Source: an uncultured Anaerotruncus sp. (GTDB lineage: Bacteria; Bacillota; Clostridia; Oscillospirales; Acutalibacteraceae). Taken from it: a DNA stretch of 53,447 nucleotides. The stretch's first letter is position 1; each line of letters opens with the position of its first letter. The DNA lies in the NCBI GenBank assembly GCA_900539775.1, contig UQDL01000010.1:1-53447 (forward strand), in the 5' to 3' direction. Made by a program: the position numbers and the translations under genes. Below the pieces are notes generated by a model. The model was given only the letters and a program-made list of their open reading frames with translations. It had not been told where the DNA came from and ran no database searches. Shown here piece after piece: positions 16,142-26,600 of this stretch.

Positions 16142-16181
16142 AAAAAAGCGAGGCAGTTCACACAGAACGCCTCGCTTTTTA
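16142..16181. terminator. Bidirectional terminator between convergent operons
   Basis: A 12-bp perfect stem (16143-16154 with 16169-16180) with A-runs on one side and T-runs on the other works on both strands. It ends the radical SAM gene on plus and the fucosidase end of the long minus operon. Confidence 0.95.
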
Positions 16182-16192
16182 TATTTATTGAA

Positions 16193-17578
16193 TTACTCGT
16201 AAAAACCGATTTCCTTAATGACAGGAGTGCTGCGGCTTTGGCGAATAACGACTCTTGCGCCGATACATTTTTTATTTTTGATAACGGCTATTTTCTTAGA
16301 GCCTATAATAGTGCCTGAGAACACTTTTTTGAACTTGCCGTTGGGCTTTTTAATGTAAATATCAAAAGCCTCCACACGCTGCGAAAAGCGAATGTCCTCG
16401 CTGAGAGAAACATAATTAAGCTTTTTAACGCTGCCGAAATCGAAATCAATATAGCCTTGATTTTCTTTGAGCATGCCGAATTTCTGAACGACAATCGGTT
16501 TTGAATACATTTGCTTGATTTTGTTGCCGAGAGCTTTCAGAACACCGGCATCCTTACCGTGAATAACGCCTTTATTTGTGGGAGGAACGTTAAGAAGCAA
16601 TGTACAGTTGTTTCCGACGGAGGTAAGATAAATTTTAAAAAGCTTTTTAACACTTTTAACGGTTTTGTTTTCATCTGCCGAATAGAACCAGCCCTTACGG
16701 ATGGAAACATCAACCTCTGCGGGATACCAAGCAAGTTCCTTTGCCTTTTCAAGAAGAGCACGGCTGCCGAGATCTTCATCCTGAGATGTAAGATTTTGCA
16801 TTTTTGATGCATCGGCATCTGCGTGCTGGCTGTTTTCAGAGGTTTTTTCCGCATTAGTCATTGCAGCGGGAACAACTGAAAACTCGGATTTTCTTGTTTT
16901 TCCGCCCTCGTTTCCGACCCAGCGAATATCGGGCCCGCAAACGGCAATATTTGCTTCGGGCTGAAGCTTTCTGATAAGTGCGTAATATCTTTGCCAATCA
17001 TATTCAAAAGCTTTTGCATTGGCACCCTTTGCACCGTCAAACCAAACCTCGGAAACGGGGCCGTAATTTGAAAGCAATTCCGTAAGCTGATTGCAGAAAT
17101 AACCATTATATTCCGGAGTGCCGTAAGTCGGCTCATGCATATCCCACGGAGACAGATAAACGCCGAAATCAAGTCCTGCATCGTGGCAGGCATCTGAAAC
17201 CATTTTAACAATATCGCCGTCAAAATCCGTGTTTTTAACCGAAAACGATGTGTATTCAGACGGCCAAAGGCAAAATCCGTCGTGGTGCTTACATGTGAGC
17301 AAAATACCCGTTGCACCTGCTGCCTGAGCACATTTTACCCATTGCTGAGGATTAACCTTTTTAATAGTGAAATCACTTACGGTTTCCGTGCCGGCGCCCC
17401 ATTCCCTTGCCGTTGCAGTATTCATGCCAAAGTGCATAAACAAATAAAACGGCTTTTGCGCAAGCTCGTATTGAGCCTTGCTGGGAACAACGGAAATCAG
17501 TCTTTCAACCTCAGGGCTGTTAAGCGGAAATCCGTTATTTTCAGTTGTCCAATTCTTTTCAAAATTTGGTTTAAACAT
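16193..17578 (-). CDS. Alpha-L-fucosidase, glycoside hydrolase family 29
   Basis: A 461-residue GH29-type enzyme that removes alpha-L-fucose from glycans. N-terminal barrel marks: YLFMHFGMNTATAREWG, ILLTCKHHDGFCLWPS (the HHDGF signature), FGVYLSPWD and SEVWFDGAKG with the nucleophile Asp. A C-terminal beta domain (LNYVSLSEDI, VVIRQSRSTPVIKEIGF) matches the F5/8-like tail of the family. There is no signal peptide, so it probably acts inside the cell on imported oligosaccharides. Of several ATGs, the one at 17578 has GGAG six bases upstream. It starts 26 bases after leuS, an odd partner, and is the last gene before the terminator. Confidence 0.9.
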   Translation of the reverse strand: MFKPNFEKNWTTENNGFPLNSPEVERLISVVPSKAQYELAQKPFYLFMHFGMNTATAREWGAGTETVSDFTIKKVNPQQWVKCAQAAGATGILLTCKHHDGFCLWPSEYTSFSVKNTDFDGDIVKMVSDACHDAGLDFGVYLSPWDMHEPTYGTPEYNGYFCNQLTELLSNYGPVSEVWFDGAKGANAKAFEYDWQRYYALIRKLQPEANIAVCGPDIRWVGNEGGKTRKSEFSVVPAAMTNAEKTSENSQHADADASKMQNLTSQDEDLGSRALLEKAKELAWYPAEVDVSIRKGWFYSADENKTVKSVKKLFKIYLTSVGNNCTLLLNVPPTNKGVIHGKDAGVLKALGNKIKQMYSKPIVVQKFGMLKENQGYIDFDFGSVKKLNYVSLSEDIRFSQRVEAFDIYIKKPNGKFKKVFSGTIIGSKKIAVIKNKKCIGARVVIRQSRSTPVIKEIGFYE

Positions 17579-17604
17579 CATATTCTCCATCCCTTTCAAG
17601 GCAA

Positions 17605-20013
17605 TCAAACGGCAACAATATTAACAAGCTTGCCGGGAACATAAATTTCTTTCTTTATGGTTTTGCCTGCAATGCCTGCCGCAATTTTTTCGTCTGCCTT
17701 TGCCAAAGCCATAACCTCTTCCTTAGGCATATCAACGGGAATTGTTATTCTTGAACGAACCTTGCCCATAAGCTGAAGAACAATTTCAACGCTGTTTTCA
17801 ACTGTTTTTGCATCATCATATTCGGGCCATTTTGCATCATGCACCATACCGCCGAAGTTCATATTTTCCCAAACTTCTTCTGTTACGTGGGGAGCAAAAG
17901 GATTAAGAATTATCGTGAGATCGCGAAGTTCGTCTTTCGTGATGCTCTTTTTCTCATACATTTTATTTATAAGAGTCATCATAGCCGCAATGGCGGTATT
18001 GCACTTAAGGCCGTCTATATCCTCTGTTACTTTTTTAATTGTTTTATGCATAAGGGTTTCAAGCTCTTTGCTGTAGCCCTTTTCATCGTTAACAATTTCC
18101 TTTAAATTCCAGAAACGCTCAACAAAACGCTTACAGCCCTTAATTGAATCTGAATTCCAAGGAGCGGCCTTTTCGAAATCGCCGATAAACATTTCATAAA
18201 GACGCATTGTGTCGGCACCGTATTGATCAACTATTTCATCCGGATTAACAACATTGCCTCTTGACTTACTCATTTTCTCGCCGTTTTCGCCAAGAATCAT
18301 ACCGTGTGAAGTGCGCTTTTTATATGGCTCTGAAGTTGGAACAACGCCGATATCATAAAGGAATTTATGCCAAAAGCGGCTGTAAAGCAAATGAAGCGTT
18401 GTGTGCTCCATACCGCCGTTATACCAATCAACGGGAGTCCAATAATCAAGCGCTTCTTTTGAAGCAAGAGCATTGGAATTATGAGGATCGGTGTATCTGA
18501 GGAAATACCAGGAAGAGCCTGCCCATTGAGGCATAGTATCAGTTTCACGCTTTGCGGGACCTCCGCAGCACGGGCAAGTTGTATTTACCCAATCGGTCAT
18601 TTTTGCAAGCGGAGATTCTCCTGTATCTGTTGGCTCATAAGAATCAACATTAGGCAAACGGAGAGGAAGCTCACTTTCGGGAATCGGAACATAACCGCAC
18701 TTTTCGCATTTAACAATCGGGATAGGTTCTCCCCAATATCTTTGGCGGCTAAATACCCAGTCTCTGAGCTTAAAGTTGATTTTTTCTCTGCCTTTACCTT
18801 CTTTTTCAAGCCAATCAATCATTGCATGCTTTGCTTCTTCAACGCTCATGCCGCTGATGAAGCCGCTGTTTACGAGGGTGCCTGTTGCACAATCCGTGAA
18901 GGCTTCTTTTTGAACATCTTCGCCGCCTGCAACAACTTCAATAATGGGAAGATTGAATTTCTTTGCAAATTCCCAGTCACGTGTATCATGAGCAGGAACG
19001 GCCATAATGGCGCCGGTGCCGTAAGAAGTGAGAACATAATCCGAAATAAAAATCGGGATTTCTGTGTCGTTTACGGGATTTATGCCCATAACGCCGCTAA
19101 GACGAACACCTGTTTTATCCTTATTAAGCTCTGTGCGCTCAAAATCACTTTTGCGTGCGGCTTCTTGCTGATAAGCCCTTACTTCATCAAGGTTATTTAT
19201 GCTGCCTGCCCATTTTTCAATAAGAGGATGCTCCGGCGAAATAACCATATAAGTGGCGCCGAACAAAGTGTCGCATCTTGTGGTATAAACAGTGAGGACA
19301 TCACCGAGCGTTGTTTTAAAATCAACCTCTGCGCCACGGCTTTTGCCTATCCAATTGCGTTGCTGAACCTTAACACGATCTATAAAATCAACATCATCAA
19401 GGTCTTTGGCAAGCCTGTCTGCATAATCGGTGATTTTAAGCATCCATTGGCTTTGCTTTTTTCTGATTACCTCTGAACCGCAACGCTCGCAAACGCCGTT
19501 TACAACTTCTTCGTTTGCAAGCACACATTTGCAGGATGTGCACCAGTTTACAGCCATTTCTTTTTTGTAAGCAAGGCCTTTTTTGAAAAGTTGAAGGAAA
19601 ATCCACTGAGTCCATTTATAATATTCGGGATCGGTTGTGTTAATTTCCCTTGTCCAGTCAAATGAAAAACCGAGCGACTGAAGCTGTTGCTTAAAGTGGG
19701 CAATATTCTGCTTTGTTACTTCTGCCGGATGAACATGATTTTTGATAGCATAGTTTTCGGTGGGCAAGCCAAACGCATCCCAACCCATGGGATAAAGAAC
19801 ATTATAACCCTGAAGCCTTTTCTTTCTTGCAACAATATCAAGAGCAGTGTAAGACCTTGGATGGCCTACATGAAGGCCCTGCCCGCTTGGATAAGGAAAT
19901 TCAACAAGGCAATAAAATTTAGGCAGCGAATAATCATCCTTAGCGGCAAAGGTATTTTGAGAATACCATATATCCTGCCATTTTTTTTCAATCTTTTTAA
20001 AATTATAATCCAT
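17605..20013 (-). CDS. leuS: Leucyl-tRNA synthetase
   Basis: An 802-residue class I synthetase attaching leucine to tRNA-Leu. The HIGH-type motif is HVGH (residues 48-51, in GLHVGHPRSYT), the KMSKS motif is in GEKMSKSRGN, and the CP1 editing domain carries YTTRCDTLFGATYM and YGTGAIMAVPAHD. Cys pairs (CTSC, CERC; CEKC, CPCC) fit the zinc modules. The frame extends to 20082, but homologues begin at MDYNFKKIEKKW, the ATG at 20013. The RBS is weak (AAAGG about 12 bases away). No T-box was found in the 100 bases after rsfS, though leuS is often T-box controlled in Firmicutes. Confidence 0.97.
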   Translation of the reverse strand: MDYNFKKIEKKWQDIWYSQNTFAAKDDYSLPKFYCLVEFPYPSGQGLHVGHPRSYTALDIVARKKRLQGYNVLYPMGWDAFGLPTENYAIKNHVHPAEVTKQNIAHFKQQLQSLGFSFDWTREINTTDPEYYKWTQWIFLQLFKKGLAYKKEMAVNWCTSCKCVLANEEVVNGVCERCGSEVIRKKQSQWMLKITDYADRLAKDLDDVDFIDRVKVQQRNWIGKSRGAEVDFKTTLGDVLTVYTTRCDTLFGATYMVISPEHPLIEKWAGSINNLDEVRAYQQEAARKSDFERTELNKDKTGVRLSGVMGINPVNDTEIPIFISDYVLTSYGTGAIMAVPAHDTRDWEFAKKFNLPIIEVVAGGEDVQKEAFTDCATGTLVNSGFISGMSVEEAKHAMIDWLEKEGKGREKINFKLRDWVFSRQRYWGEPIPIVKCEKCGYVPIPESELPLRLPNVDSYEPTDTGESPLAKMTDWVNTTCPCCGGPAKRETDTMPQWAGSSWYFLRYTDPHNSNALASKEALDYWTPVDWYNGGMEHTTLHLLYSRFWHKFLYDIGVVPTSEPYKKRTSHGMILGENGEKMSKSRGNVVNPDEIVDQYGADTMRLYEMFIGDFEKAAPWNSDSIKGCKRFVERFWNLKEIVNDEKGYSKELETLMHKTIKKVTEDIDGLKCNTAIAAMMTLINKMYEKKSITKDELRDLTIILNPFAPHVTEEVWENMNFGGMVHDAKWPEYDDAKTVENSVEIVLQLMGKVRSRITIPVDMPKEEVMALAKADEKIAAGIAGKTIKKEIYVPGKLVNIVAV

Positions 20014-20113
20014 AATACTAAACAGCCTTTCCTGCCACAAAATAAATATGAAGTTGCCGCCTCTGTGGCCGAAGCGGAGCAAAAAATACTGCCAAAAGGC
20101 AATAATAATTCAA

Positions 20114-20467
20114 TTATTCATCAATATATTCGGAAATATCAACGCTTTCGCCGTCTTCCCACAAGCGCTCAAGCTGAAAATATTGCCTTTGCTCTTTATG
20201 AAAAACATGAATAACAACAGAACTGTAATCAAGGCAAATCCAGCCGGATTGCCTGCCCTCTATATGATGAGGTTTTTCACCGGACTCGCCGAGTTTAAAC
20301 TCGATTTCATCTGCAAGTGCTTTAACCTGCGTGCTTGAATCACCTGTTACAAGCACAAAATAATCTGCCAAAACCGAAACATCGCGTACTTTTATGGCTG
20401 TGATATCTTTACCCTTTTTACTGTCTGCCGCTTTAACGGCAACCTTAACAATTTCAAATGAATCCAT
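20114..20467 (-). CDS. rsfS: Ribosomal silencing factor RsfS
   Basis: 117 residues of the RsfS/YbeB/Iojap family, which binds L14 and blocks joining of the ribosomal subunits when nutrients are short. Diagnostic segments are DYFVLVTGDSSTQVKALADEI and GWICLDYSSVVIHVFH. AAGGAG near 20475-20480 precedes the ATG. Only 4 bases separate it from yqeK; the nadD-yqeK-rsfS order is the classic Firmicutes arrangement. Confidence 0.97.
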   Translation of the reverse strand: MDSFEIVKVAVKAADSKKGKDITAIKVRDVSVLADYFVLVTGDSSTQVKALADEIEFKLGESGEKPHHIEGRQSGWICLDYSSVVIHVFHKEQRQYFQLERLWEDGESVDISEYIDE

Positions 20468-20471
20468 ACAT

Positions 20472-21047
20472 TCACTCCTTTATTTTACTTTCCAACAGAT
20501 AATTATAGCAATTAAGCGTATCCGGATGCACAAGCTGAGTGTTAAGAATAAGCTTATTAACCGTGTACTTAATGGAATAAATCATTGCATCATCAATGCT
20601 TTTTTCTGCCAAAGTGCGCATAACCTCAACATCGGGATAATCTCTTTCGGCAGAAATAAAATCCGCTGTATAAATTATTTTTTCAGCCAAGCTCATATTT
20701 GAATGACCTGTTGTGTGAAATCTTATCGGCAGCAAAATTTCATCATCAGTTATTCCAAGCTCAAGGCGGCAAAACGCAGCACCTGACATTTGATGAATAA
20801 CCGCAGGATTATGAAGCTCTGCAAACGAAAGATTTTCACCGTTTTTTTTGATATATTCATATTGCACTTCAAGCGGTGCTTCCTTCATAACATCATGCAA
20901 AATGCCCGCAAGACATGCTTTTTCTTCATCTGCTCCGTTAAGCTTTGCTAATCGGGCAGCGGCATTTGCAACATTTACACTGTGAATATATCTGTGCTCT
21001 GACAAACGAGATTTTATCAGAGTGTTATATTTTTCGTAATCAGTCAA
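20472..21047 (-). CDS. yqeK: YqeK-type HD-domain hydrolase (Ap4A hydrolase)
   Basis: 191 residues of the HD superfamily; YqeK proteins cleave diadenosine tetraphosphate symmetrically to ADP. Metal ligands are visible: HRYIHSVNVA, AGILHDVMKE (the HD pair) and AVIHQMSG, with RFHTTGH further on. The start is TTG at 21047-21045, with AAGGG eight bases upstream; no ATG lies near the expected N-terminus. It overlaps nadD by 8 bases. Confidence 0.92.
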   Translation of the reverse strand: MTDYEKYNTLIKSRLSEHRYIHSVNVANAAARLAKLNGADEEKACLAGILHDVMKEAPLEVQYEYIKKNGENLSFAELHNPAVIHQMSGAAFCRLELGITDDEILLPIRFHTTGHSNMSLAEKIIYTADFISAERDYPDVEVMRTLAEKSIDDAMIYSIKYTVNKLILNTQLVHPDTLNCYNYLLESKIKE

Positions 21048-21633
21048 GATACAATCCCTTTTCTTTTATGTATTTCAAAACATTTCCCGGCAAAAGGCTT
21101 GAGGCATCGCCTCCGCAAGCGAGGCAATTTCTGATTTCGCTGCTTGAAACAACAACAGGCGGAGTGTCTGAAAGCACATAATCGGCAATGCCTGCATTTT
21201 TTGCGGCTTCAATCATTTGATTTTTTGAATTTTCATTTCTGGCAGCAGCAAACAGCGTAACATTATTTAAAATATCACGATAGCGATACCACGAATCAAA
21301 ATTCATAAATTGATCCTGCCCGATAATCAAAAACAGCTTTGCGCCGGGATAAAGAGCGGCAATTTGATTAACAGTGTAATAGCTGTAGCTTTTACCCTGC
21401 CTTTTAAATTCAACATCGGAAACAACAGTATTATCAAAATCCTTAAAGGCAAGAGAAAGCATATCAAGCCTTGCCTTGGCAGAAGCAAAATCCGCACCGC
21501 TTTTATGCGGCGGATCTGCGGTGGGCACTAAAATCAGCTTATCAAGCGCAAGCTCGGATATACTTCTCCTTGCAAGGCTTATATGCCCATTATGCACCGG
21601 ATTAAATGCTCCGCCGAAAATACCTATTCTCAA
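21040..21633 (-). CDS. nadD: Nicotinate-nucleotide adenylyltransferase
   Basis: 197 residues. NadD joins nicotinate mononucleotide and ATP to make deamido-NAD. The nucleotidyltransferase motif GGAFNPVHNGH is at residues 7-17 and SSSEIRNCL near 168 is the conserved ISSTxIR-like motif. The start is a TTG (21633-21631) that overlaps the yhbY stop by 4 bases; AGGCGG lies about 6 bases upstream. Homologues begin at this residue, which supports the TTG. Confidence 0.96.
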   Translation of the reverse strand: MRIGIFGGAFNPVHNGHISLARRSISELALDKLILVPTADPPHKSGADFASAKARLDMLSLAFKDFDNTVVSDVEFKRQGKSYSYYTVNQIAALYPGAKLFLIIGQDQFMNFDSWYRYRDILNNVTLFAAARNENSKNQMIEAAKNAGIADYVLSDTPPVVVSSSEIRNCLACGGDASSLLPGNVLKYIKEKGLYLD

Positions 21634-22058
21634 TGCTTGCCGCCTTTTGCATAGCGCTTAAATTTCGGCTTTGGGTGAGCTTCCTCATATTCCCTTTGCC
21701 TTTGGCGCAAGCCCTTTATTTTAACCTGCTTTTTCTTTGGCTTTTTGCCGGAAGCCGCAGCAGCAGCCGCTTTTTTTGCTCTTATTTTTTCTTTATCCGC
21801 TTTTCTGTAAAGCACTATAACGCCGCCGATTACCTGAATAACCTCTGCGCCGAGTGCCTTTGCAAGCTCATCGGCAAATTGCCTGGGAGACTGCGGTGCG
21901 GTTTCAAGATGCACACGAACTTTCAGCAATTCTCTTACATCAAGTGCATCATCAATTTGCGCCGTCATATTATCTCCGATACCGTCTTTACCTATTTGAA
22001 AAATAGGCTCAAGCGGATTTGCCTGTGCACGAAGTGCGGCTCTTTCTTTAGATGTCAT
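21630..22058 (-). CDS. yhbY: YhbY-family CRM-domain RNA-binding protein with a basic C-terminal tail
   Basis: A 142-residue protein. The first ~95 residues match the CRM/YhbY fold (RAQANPLEPIFQIGKDG, LLKVRVHLE and the GxxG-type loop QVIGGVIVLYR), which binds pre-50S ribosomal RNA. About 45 extra residues, rich in Ala, Lys, Arg and Gln, extend beyond the usual ~96-residue protein; such tails normally add rRNA contacts. ATGA overlap with rdgB upstream; GGAG eight bases before the start. Confidence 0.9.
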   Translation of the reverse strand: MTSKERAALRAQANPLEPIFQIGKDGIGDNMTAQIDDALDVRELLKVRVHLETAPQSPRQFADELAKALGAEVIQVIGGVIVLYRKADKEKIRAKKAAAAAASGKKPKKKQVKIKGLRQRQREYEEAHPKPKFKRYAKGGKH

Positions 22059-22642
22059 ATAACTTTCTCCAACTCATTTTTTAATGCACGAAGCGCATTG
22101 CCTCTGTGGCTGATTTTATCCTTTTCCTCTGCAGTATATCTGCCAAAGGTTTTGCCGCCGATTATAAAGAGAGGATCGTAGCCGAAGCCATGATTTCCGT
22201 CTCTTTCAAAGCCGATTTTGCCATAGCATTTACCCTCAACCGCAATTTTTTTACCATCGGGAAAAATGCAACAAACAGCACAGGCATAATGTGCCGTGCG
22301 CTCATTTTCCGGCACGCCTGCAAGCTTTTCAAGCAACAAATCATTATTTTTTTCATCGTTTCCGTGTTCGCCGGAAAATCTTGCCGAATAAACCCCCGGA
22401 GCACCGTTTAAATAATCAACACAAAGGCCGCTGTCATCTGCAATTGCAGGCAAGCCCGTAACATCACAGGCGGATTGAGCCTTCAGTTCTGCGTTTTCCG
22501 CAAAGGTGGTGCCGGTTTCCTCAACCTCCGGAAGCTCTGTTCCAAGTGATTTTGCAGTTACTATATTAACACCGAGGGGTGCCAAAATTCGCTGCATCTC
22601 GGCTAATTTTTTCATATTATTGGTTGCTAAAACAAAATCCAT
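22055..22642 (-). CDS. rdgB: XTP/dITP pyrophosphatase (RdgB/HAM1)
   Basis: 195 residues. This house-cleaning enzyme hydrolyses XTP, ITP and dITP to keep deaminated purines out of nucleic acids. Family marks: VLATNNMKKLAEM at the N-terminus (substrate-binding NNxxK), ADDSGLCVDYLNGAPG, GFGYDPLF and SHRGNAL. The longer frame to 22741 runs into ftsY and is rejected; the ATG at 22642 lies 16 bases after the ftsY stop with a GGGTG element upstream. Confidence 0.96.
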   Translation of the reverse strand: MDFVLATNNMKKLAEMQRILAPLGVNIVTAKSLGTELPEVEETGTTFAENAELKAQSACDVTGLPAIADDSGLCVDYLNGAPGVYSARFSGEHGNDEKNNDLLLEKLAGVPENERTAHYACAVCCIFPDGKKIAVEGKCYGKIGFERDGNHGFGYDPLFIIGGKTFGRYTAEEKDKISHRGNALRALKNELEKVI

Positions 22643-22658
22643 ATCATTCACCCAAATA

Positions 22659-23579
22659 TTATTCTTTATCATCACCGAAAAGCCCGGCAGCAAATGCATC
22701 AGCATCAAACGGCTGCAAATCATCAATTTGTTCGCCGACACCTACAAACTTAACGGGCACATCAAGCTCATTATTTATTGCAAGCACAACGCCGCCTCTT
22801 GCAGTGCCGTCAAGCTTAGTAAGTACAATTCCGGTGATCCCTGCGGAATCCTTGAAATCCTTTGCCTGGTTAACAGCGTTTTGCCCTGTTGTGGCATCAA
22901 GCACAAGCAAAACCTCTTTTGAAGCATTGGGCAATTCACGGTCTATAACACGGCTTATTTTATTAAGCTCGTCCATTAAATTTTTCTTATTATGAAGTCT
23001 TCCGGCAGTGTCAATAATTATTACATCAGCATTACGAGCCTTACCTGCCTGAATTGTATCAAACACAACAGAGGCGGGATCCGAACCCTCTGCAGATTTA
23101 ATTAAATCAACATCTGCACGGTCTGCCCAAACCTGAAGTTGCTCTATTGCAGCGGCACGGAAAGTGTCTGCTGCACCGAGGATAACGCTTCTGCCCTGCT
23201 CTTTAAGGCGAAGAGCAAGCTTGCCGATTGTGGTGGTTTTGCCGACGCCGTTTACACCTATCACAAGAATAACGGACGGCTTTGAGCGAAGCTTTAAATA
23301 GCTGCCGCCCCAAACTATACCCGAAACAATATCCTTGAGCATTTCACGAACCTTTTTAACATCGTGTACATCGTCATTTTGCACCTTTTCTCTGAGGCTG
23401 GCAATAACCTTTTCAGCCGTAGGAAATCCCACATCACCCATTATTAAAATTTCTTCAAGCTCATCATAAAGCTCGTCTGTTATTTCCTCATAAGACTCAA
23501 CAGCTTCTTCAATCTGTGCCGTCATTCCCTGCTCACGGGTTTTTTTAAGCCCTTTTCTGAATTTATCAAATAATCCCAT
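22659..23579 (-). CDS. ftsY: Signal recognition particle receptor FtsY
   Basis: A 306-residue SRP GTPase that docks SRP-ribosome complexes at the membrane. The N domain occupies roughly residues 1-90, followed by the G domain with P-loop GVNGVGKTT (108-116), the G2-type DTFRAAAIEQL, G3 DTAGRLHNK and G4 TKLDGTARGG. There is no long acidic A domain, as in many Firmicutes. GGAGAT precedes the ATG. It follows smc by 29 bases, the usual smc-ftsY order. Confidence 0.98.
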   Translation of the reverse strand: MGLFDKFRKGLKKTREQGMTAQIEEAVESYEEITDELYDELEEILIMGDVGFPTAEKVIASLREKVQNDDVHDVKKVREMLKDIVSGIVWGGSYLKLRSKPSVILVIGVNGVGKTTTIGKLALRLKEQGRSVILGAADTFRAAAIEQLQVWADRADVDLIKSAEGSDPASVVFDTIQAGKARNADVIIIDTAGRLHNKKNLMDELNKISRVIDRELPNASKEVLLVLDATTGQNAVNQAKDFKDSAGITGIVLTKLDGTARGGVVLAINNELDVPVKFVGVGEQIDDLQPFDADAFAAGLFGDDKE

Positions 23580-23608
23580 AATATCTCCGCTAAATATATA
23601 TTTAAATT

Positions 23609-26600
23609 TTATTCAAGGCCCATCTTTGCCGCAAGCTCTGCAGACTGCAATTCAAGCAGCTTTGAAACGCCTTTTTCCTGCATCGTTACACCATAAAGCA
23701 CATCCGCCTCTTCCATGGTGCCGCGCCTGTGAGTGATTGATATAAACTGAGTTTTATCCGTCATTCGGCGCATATATTTTGCAAAGCGCTCAACATTAAC
23801 ATCATCAAGCGCAGCTTCAACCTCATCATAAATACAAAACGGCGAAGGTGTTACTTTGAGCACGCTGAACAGCAGTGCCATTGCAGCAAGCGATTTTTCG
23901 CCGCCCGAGAAAAGATTGATGTTTTGAACTGATTTTCCCGGTGGCTGAATTTTGATTTCAATTTGACTTTCAAGGCAATTATTAGGATCCTCAAGCAAAA
24001 TTTCACCTTTGCCACCACCAAAGAAATCCGCAAAGCAGGTTTTAAATTCCGCATTGATTTTATTGAACTGAAGCATAAATTTTTCGCTCATTGAAACCGT
24101 AAGATCTTCAATAATTTTGTTCAACTCTGATTTGGATTTTTCTATATCATCTGTTTGCTCTTTAAGAAATTCATACCTTTCGGAAACTTCTTTATATTCC
24201 TCAATTGCGCCGACATTGATTGAGCCAAGTTTTTTTATGGCAACCTTTATTTCATGCAGGCGTTTTTTTGCCTCCTGCATATTTTCGATTTGAATATTTA
24301 AAGCCTCGGCCTCACGGCGGGTAAGCTCATACTGTTCAAAAAGCATATCATTAAGCTCGTCGTACTCTTTGCGCATTGCGATTTTGCGTTCATCAAGCCT
24401 TACAATTTCGGCAGAAAGTTTTTCACGCTCCTGCCCCTTATTGCGTTCCAGAGCACGAAGTTCAGCCGAGCGCTTATCAAGGCCGTTGCGCTGCTCTATA
24501 AGCGCTGAAATTTCCTGACCTGATTGAGCAGATTTTTGCCTCAACTCTTCGGCCTCTTTTTTGATGGCATCAACAGAAGCCTTTAATGCGGAATTCTTTG
24601 ATTCCAATTCCTTAATATCGTCTTCAATTGATTTCACTCTTCCGGTTTGAGTTGATTTTTGCAGCTGTAATTCTTCAATAGAGAGCTTTGCCGCCTGTGA
24701 ATCCTTTGCAAGCGCAAGAATTTCAATATTGATATTTTCCGTTTGTGCTCTTAAAGCTTCTCTTTGCTCCAAAATGCCCTTGGCATCGCCGGAAACCTGA
24801 TTCAAACGACTTTCCGCCGATTCGATTTGAGCTCTGATTTCTGCGGTTTTACCGTCATTTTCTTTAAACGCCTGCTCAAAAAGCATTATTCTGCCGCCGG
24901 CATTTTCTTTTTCATCCGCAAGTGCGGAAAGCTGAGATGAAAGTGCAGAAATTCTGCCTGCAATCAGCCTGCCTTCGCCCTCGGTGCGAATTCTGTCTTC
25001 CTTCGCCGTCATAAGCTCTGCCTGAGCAGCCTGCATTTGCGCTGCGGCTCTGTTGGCTTCTTCTGCGGCAAACTTATATTCAGCGGCGATTTCATCATAA
25101 TCCGCTTTTATCTTTTTAGCCTGAGTTTCAAGATCTTCTATCATATTTGCACGGGAAAGAATACCGGCACCCCTTGCACGGCTGCCGCCTGTCATTGATC
25201 CGCCGGGATTGATTACCTGCCCGTCAAGCGTTACTATTTTGAATCGGTTTTTATATTTTTTGGCGATGCCGATTGCGCTGTCCATATCATCAACAACAAC
25301 AACCCTTGAAAGGAAGCTGCCGACTATATTTTTATATTGATCTGCACACTGCACAAGATCACTTGCAACGGCAACAAAGCCGAGATTATCCTCAAGCCCG
25401 CGTTCTTCAAACACACGGGATTTAATGTTTGAAATCGGCAAGAAAGTTGCTCTGCCGACATTATTTTCTTTAAGATAATAAATTGCTCTTTTGGCATCTG
25501 CCTCTGTTGAGGTTACTATGTTTTGCATAGCGGCACCGAGAGCAACCTCGACGGCAACGGAATATTCATTTTCAACCTGAATAAGCTGTGAAAGCGGGCC
25601 GTGAATGCCGCCGAGTGCTTTTTCTCTTGCACGGCGCATAACAGCTTTTACGGCACCGGAGTAACCCTCCATATTTTTTTCAAGATCGGAAAGCATTCTT
25701 GCCTTTGATTCTTTTTCCGAAAGCTGCCTTGAAAGTTTTTCAAGCTGCTCTTTTAATTCATTTGCCTTTTGAGATTTTGATTTTTGCTTTAAACCGAAAC
25801 CGGCAACGGAATTTGAATTTTCTGCGATTTTTTCATCAAGCTGAGCAAGAGCGGCATCATTATCAGCTTTTTTTGAGTTTTCGGCCGCAAGAGCAGTTTC
25901 TGCCGATTTAATACTTTCATCAACGGTTTCCGTTCTTGCCTTAATTTCATCCATACTTGATTTGGCCTGAGTGGCTTTAACCCTGAAATCGGAAAGCTTA
26001 ACGGTGAGCGCTGCAATAGTGTTGTTAAGTTCTGCGGAAAGCCTTGAAAACTCCTCGTTTGAGCTGACAAGCCTTTGCATTTCCTCGGCAGTTTTTTGAA
26101 GCTGTTGCTTCTTTGAAACGGATTCACTTTCACACTTTTCGATAAGTGCCTGCTTTTCGGCTATACCGTCATCAATCGCCGCATTGCCTTTTGCTGCAAG
26201 TTCAATATCGGATTTAAAGCGAAGGGCCGTTTCGTTATTGTGCGAAATAGTGGTTTCAAGAACGGAAATTTCACCGTCTTTTTTCAAAGCCGCCTCTTCA
26301 AAAGCTGCACCGCCGGATCTGATTTCATCTATCCTGTCGTTTATTTCCGCTGTTTTTTCAAGAGCGGTCTCTATATCGTTTTCAATACTTTTCAGCTCAT
26401 TTTCACAGATATTATAAGATTCGTTTGCGGCATCGATTTTATGCTCTTGCTCACGAAGCTCATTTGTGAATTTATTGATTTTATTTACCCAAACGCCGAT
26501 CTCAAGATTTTTCTTTTCATCGGAAAGCTCTATAAATTTAGCTGCCTTTTCGCTTTGAGCTTTAAGAGGGCCTACCCTGCTTTCAAGCTCGCCGAGAATA

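Noticed and set aside
18481..19476. 331-codon plus-strand ORF
   Set aside because: It lies entirely antisense to leuS, has no RBS and no known domain.
20014..20113. T-box leader for leuS
   Set aside because: The gap is only 100 bases, within an operon, and has no TGGNACCGCG-type T-box sequence or specifier stem.
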